Below, in pieces: positions 62,660 to 64,000 of a stretch of DNA of 64,000 bases. Each line of letters starts with the position of its first letter. The first letter of the stretch is position 1. The stretch covers positions 7,316,001-7,380,000 of the forward strand of contig NZ_CP029192.1 of assembly GCF_008642315.1 (NCBI RefSeq), given 5' to 3'. This stretch comes from Streptomyces venezuelae (GTDB lineage: Bacteria > Actinomycetota > Actinomycetes > Streptomycetales > Streptomycetaceae). A program made the position numbers and the translations under genes. The notes under the pieces were generated by a model. The model had not been told where the DNA came from and made no database searches. It saw only the letters and a program-made list of their open reading frames with translations.

Positions 62660-64000
62660 GTGGCAGCACCGAAGAAGGGCCGAAGGCAGAGCGCCCCGGG
62701 CAAGCCGGGACGCTCGCTGGTCTTCATCCTGATTGCCCTCGTGGCGCTGACCGGGGGAATGTTCCTTTCCGGGCACACCACGCCGCGCCTGGGCATCGAC
62801 CTCGCCGGCGGCACGAGCATCACGCTCGAGGCGAAGAACGAGCCGGGTCAGAAGAACGCGATCAACCCGGCCAACATGAACACCGCGGTTGACATCATCA
62901 ACAACCGTGTCAACGGTCTGGGTGTCTCCGAGGCCGAGGTTCAGACCCAGGGCGACAAGAACATCATCGTCAACATCCCCAAGGGTTCGAACGAGAAGCA
63001 GGCGCGCGAGCAGGTCGGTACGACCGCTCAGCTCTACTTCCGCCCGGTGATCACGCAGGCCCCCGGCCAGCCCACGCCGGAGCCGTCCACCAGCCCCTCG
63101 TCCGGGACGGACAAGGAGAAGGACAAGGACAAGGCGACCGACAAGGCGACCGACAAGGCCACGGACAAGGCGGGCTCCCCGAGCAGCACCCCGACCTCCC
63201 AGGGCCGCGCCGTCAGCGAGGCCCTGAAGGCCGACCCGACGCCGTCCGCCTCGGACAAGGCCAAGGACAAGGGCGGCAAGAAGGACGAGACGCCCAAGCC
63301 CGACCCGGCCACCGCCAAGCTCCAGGAGCAGTTCACCAAGCTGGACTGCACCGACAAGAAGGCCCGCGCCGAGGCCGGCCGCGGCATCAAGCCCTCGGAC
63401 CCCACCATCGCGTGCGGCAAGAGCCCCGACGGCAAGACCTGGGACAAGTTCATCCTGGCCCCGGCCGAGCTGAACGGTAAGGACGTCGACGACGCCAAGG
63501 CCGCCATCAAGCAGGAGACCGGCGCCTGGGTCGTCAACATGGAGTTCACCAAGGGTGGTGCGAAAAAGTTTTCCAACGTGACGAGCAAGCTCATGAAGCA
63601 GCAGTCGCCGCAGAACCAGTTCGCGATCGTCCTCGACGGTGAGGTCGCTTCGGCGCCTAGTGTCAGTGTGGTTCTGAGCACGAACGCCGAGATCTCCGGC
63701 AACTTCAACCAGGAGTCCGCCAAGGACCTGGCGAACATCCTGTCGTACGGCGCCCTGCCGCTGACCTTCCACGAGCAGAGCGTCACCACGGTCAGCCCGG
63801 CCCTCGGCGGCGAGCAGCTCAAGGCGGGTCTCATCGCGGGCGCCATCGGCCTCGCGCTCGTCATCATCTACCTGGTGGCCTACTACCGCGGCCTCTCGCT
63901 CATCGCCATCGCGAGCCTCCTGGTCTCCGCGGCGCTGACGTACACGATCATGACGCTGCTCGGCCCGACCATTAAGTTCGCGCTCAACCTGCCCGCGGTG
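62660..64000 (+). CDS. secD: Protein translocase subunit SecD (5' part, cut by window edge)
   Basis: The frame opens with GTG at 62660 and runs past base 64000, so at least 447 residues are visible. SecD uses the proton gradient to pull exported proteins across the membrane with SecF. TM1 is LVFILIALVALTGGMFL, followed by RLGIDLAGGTSITLEA (the conserved D-L-x-G-G-x motif), the periplasmic P1 domain, LVAYYRGLSLIAIASLLVSAALT-type helices after GQSVTTVSPALG-like sequence. Residues about 150-220 are an unusual, charged Lys/Asp/Thr/Pro-rich insertion with KATDKATDKATDKAG repeats. AGGGAGAACGAGAAGG precedes the start. Confidence 0.93.
   Translation, partial: MAAPKKGRRQSAPGKPGRSLVFILIALVALTGGMFLSGHTTPRLGIDLAGGTSITLEAKNEPGQKNAINPANMNTAVDIINNRVNGLGVSEAEVQTQGDKNIIVNIPKGSNEKQAREQVGTTAQLYFRPVITQAPGQPTPEPSTSPSSGTDKEKDKDKATDKATDKATDKAGSPSSTPTSQGRAVSEALKADPTPSASDKAKDKGGKKDETPKPDPATAKLQEQFTKLDCTDKKARAEAGRGIKPSDPTIACGKSPDGKTWDKFILAPAELNGKDVDDAKAAIKQETGAWVVNMEFTKGGAKKFSNVTSKLMKQQSPQNQFAIVLDGEVASAPSVSVVLSTNAEISGNFNQESAKDLANILSYGALPLTFHEQSVTTVSPALGGEQLKAGLIAGAIGLALVIIYLVAYYRGLSLIAIASLLVSAALTYTIMTLLGPTIKFALNLPAV

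Overview
The window is a 64-kb piece of an actinobacterial chromosome, almost certainly Streptomyces. The evidence is the very high GC with GC-rich third codon positions, frequent GTG starts, several genes that look leaderless (a -10 box about 7 nt before the start codon), an SsgB sporulation protein, Streptomyces-type extragenic repeats, and a gene order that I recall from the S. coelicolor ssgB-thrS-ruvCAB core region. No prophage, plasmid, CRISPR array or secondary-metabolite cluster is visible.

Layout, left to right. 1-5.3 kb: end of argG, argH, an aldo/keto reductase, and a TetR/MFS efflux operon with a clear palindromic operator. 5.3-6.0 kb: a non-coding array of six copies of one short repeat in two orientations. 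6-11 kb: PlsC-type acyltransferase, Tat-exported glycerophosphodiester phosphodiesterase, a small sigma factor, a GNAT enzyme, two small membrane proteins and a HAD phosphatase. 11-15 kb: a methionine ABC importer operon metN-metI-metQ-metQ, preceded by a leaderless 28-codon reading frame ending in Cys/Met codons that looks like an amino-acid-sensing leader peptide. 15-23 kb: GNAT, CbiET, a 1345-residue disordered-BluB-CobT fusion and CysG, a cobamide/siroheme group. 23-28 kb: SpoU-type RNA methyltransferase, a Ser/Thr kinase and small proteins. 28-31.5 kb: five tRNA genes (Gly, Cys, three Val), then pabB-pabC for folate. 31.5-41.3 kb: DsbA-like protein, small membrane proteins, a 202-bp MITE-like insertion between two convergent genes, a CGNR zinc-finger regulator, ssgB, two tRNA-Val(CAC) genes, a polytopic membrane protein, a DEDD exonuclease and a two-gene DUF4365-like operon.

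41.4-64 kb is a conserved actinobacterial core: thrS, HIT protein, then (after an insertion of a regulator, a two-protease secreted enzyme, a membrane protein and an EF-G-like GTPase) the phosphatidylinositol/PIM genes (PIP synthase, PIM acyltransferase, pimA), pdxS-pdxT for pyridoxal phosphate, yebC, ruvC-ruvA-ruvB for Holliday-junction processing, and yajC-secD for protein export. secD runs off the right edge.

The observations I rate highest are the Cys/Met leader peptide before metNIQQ, the M4 plus M28 protease fusion, the MITE-like element inserted at a CTAG that supplies the stop codons of both flanking genes, and the BluB-CobT fusion with its roughly 770-residue disordered extension. 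All functional calls come from motifs and family recognition by eye; no database search was run.
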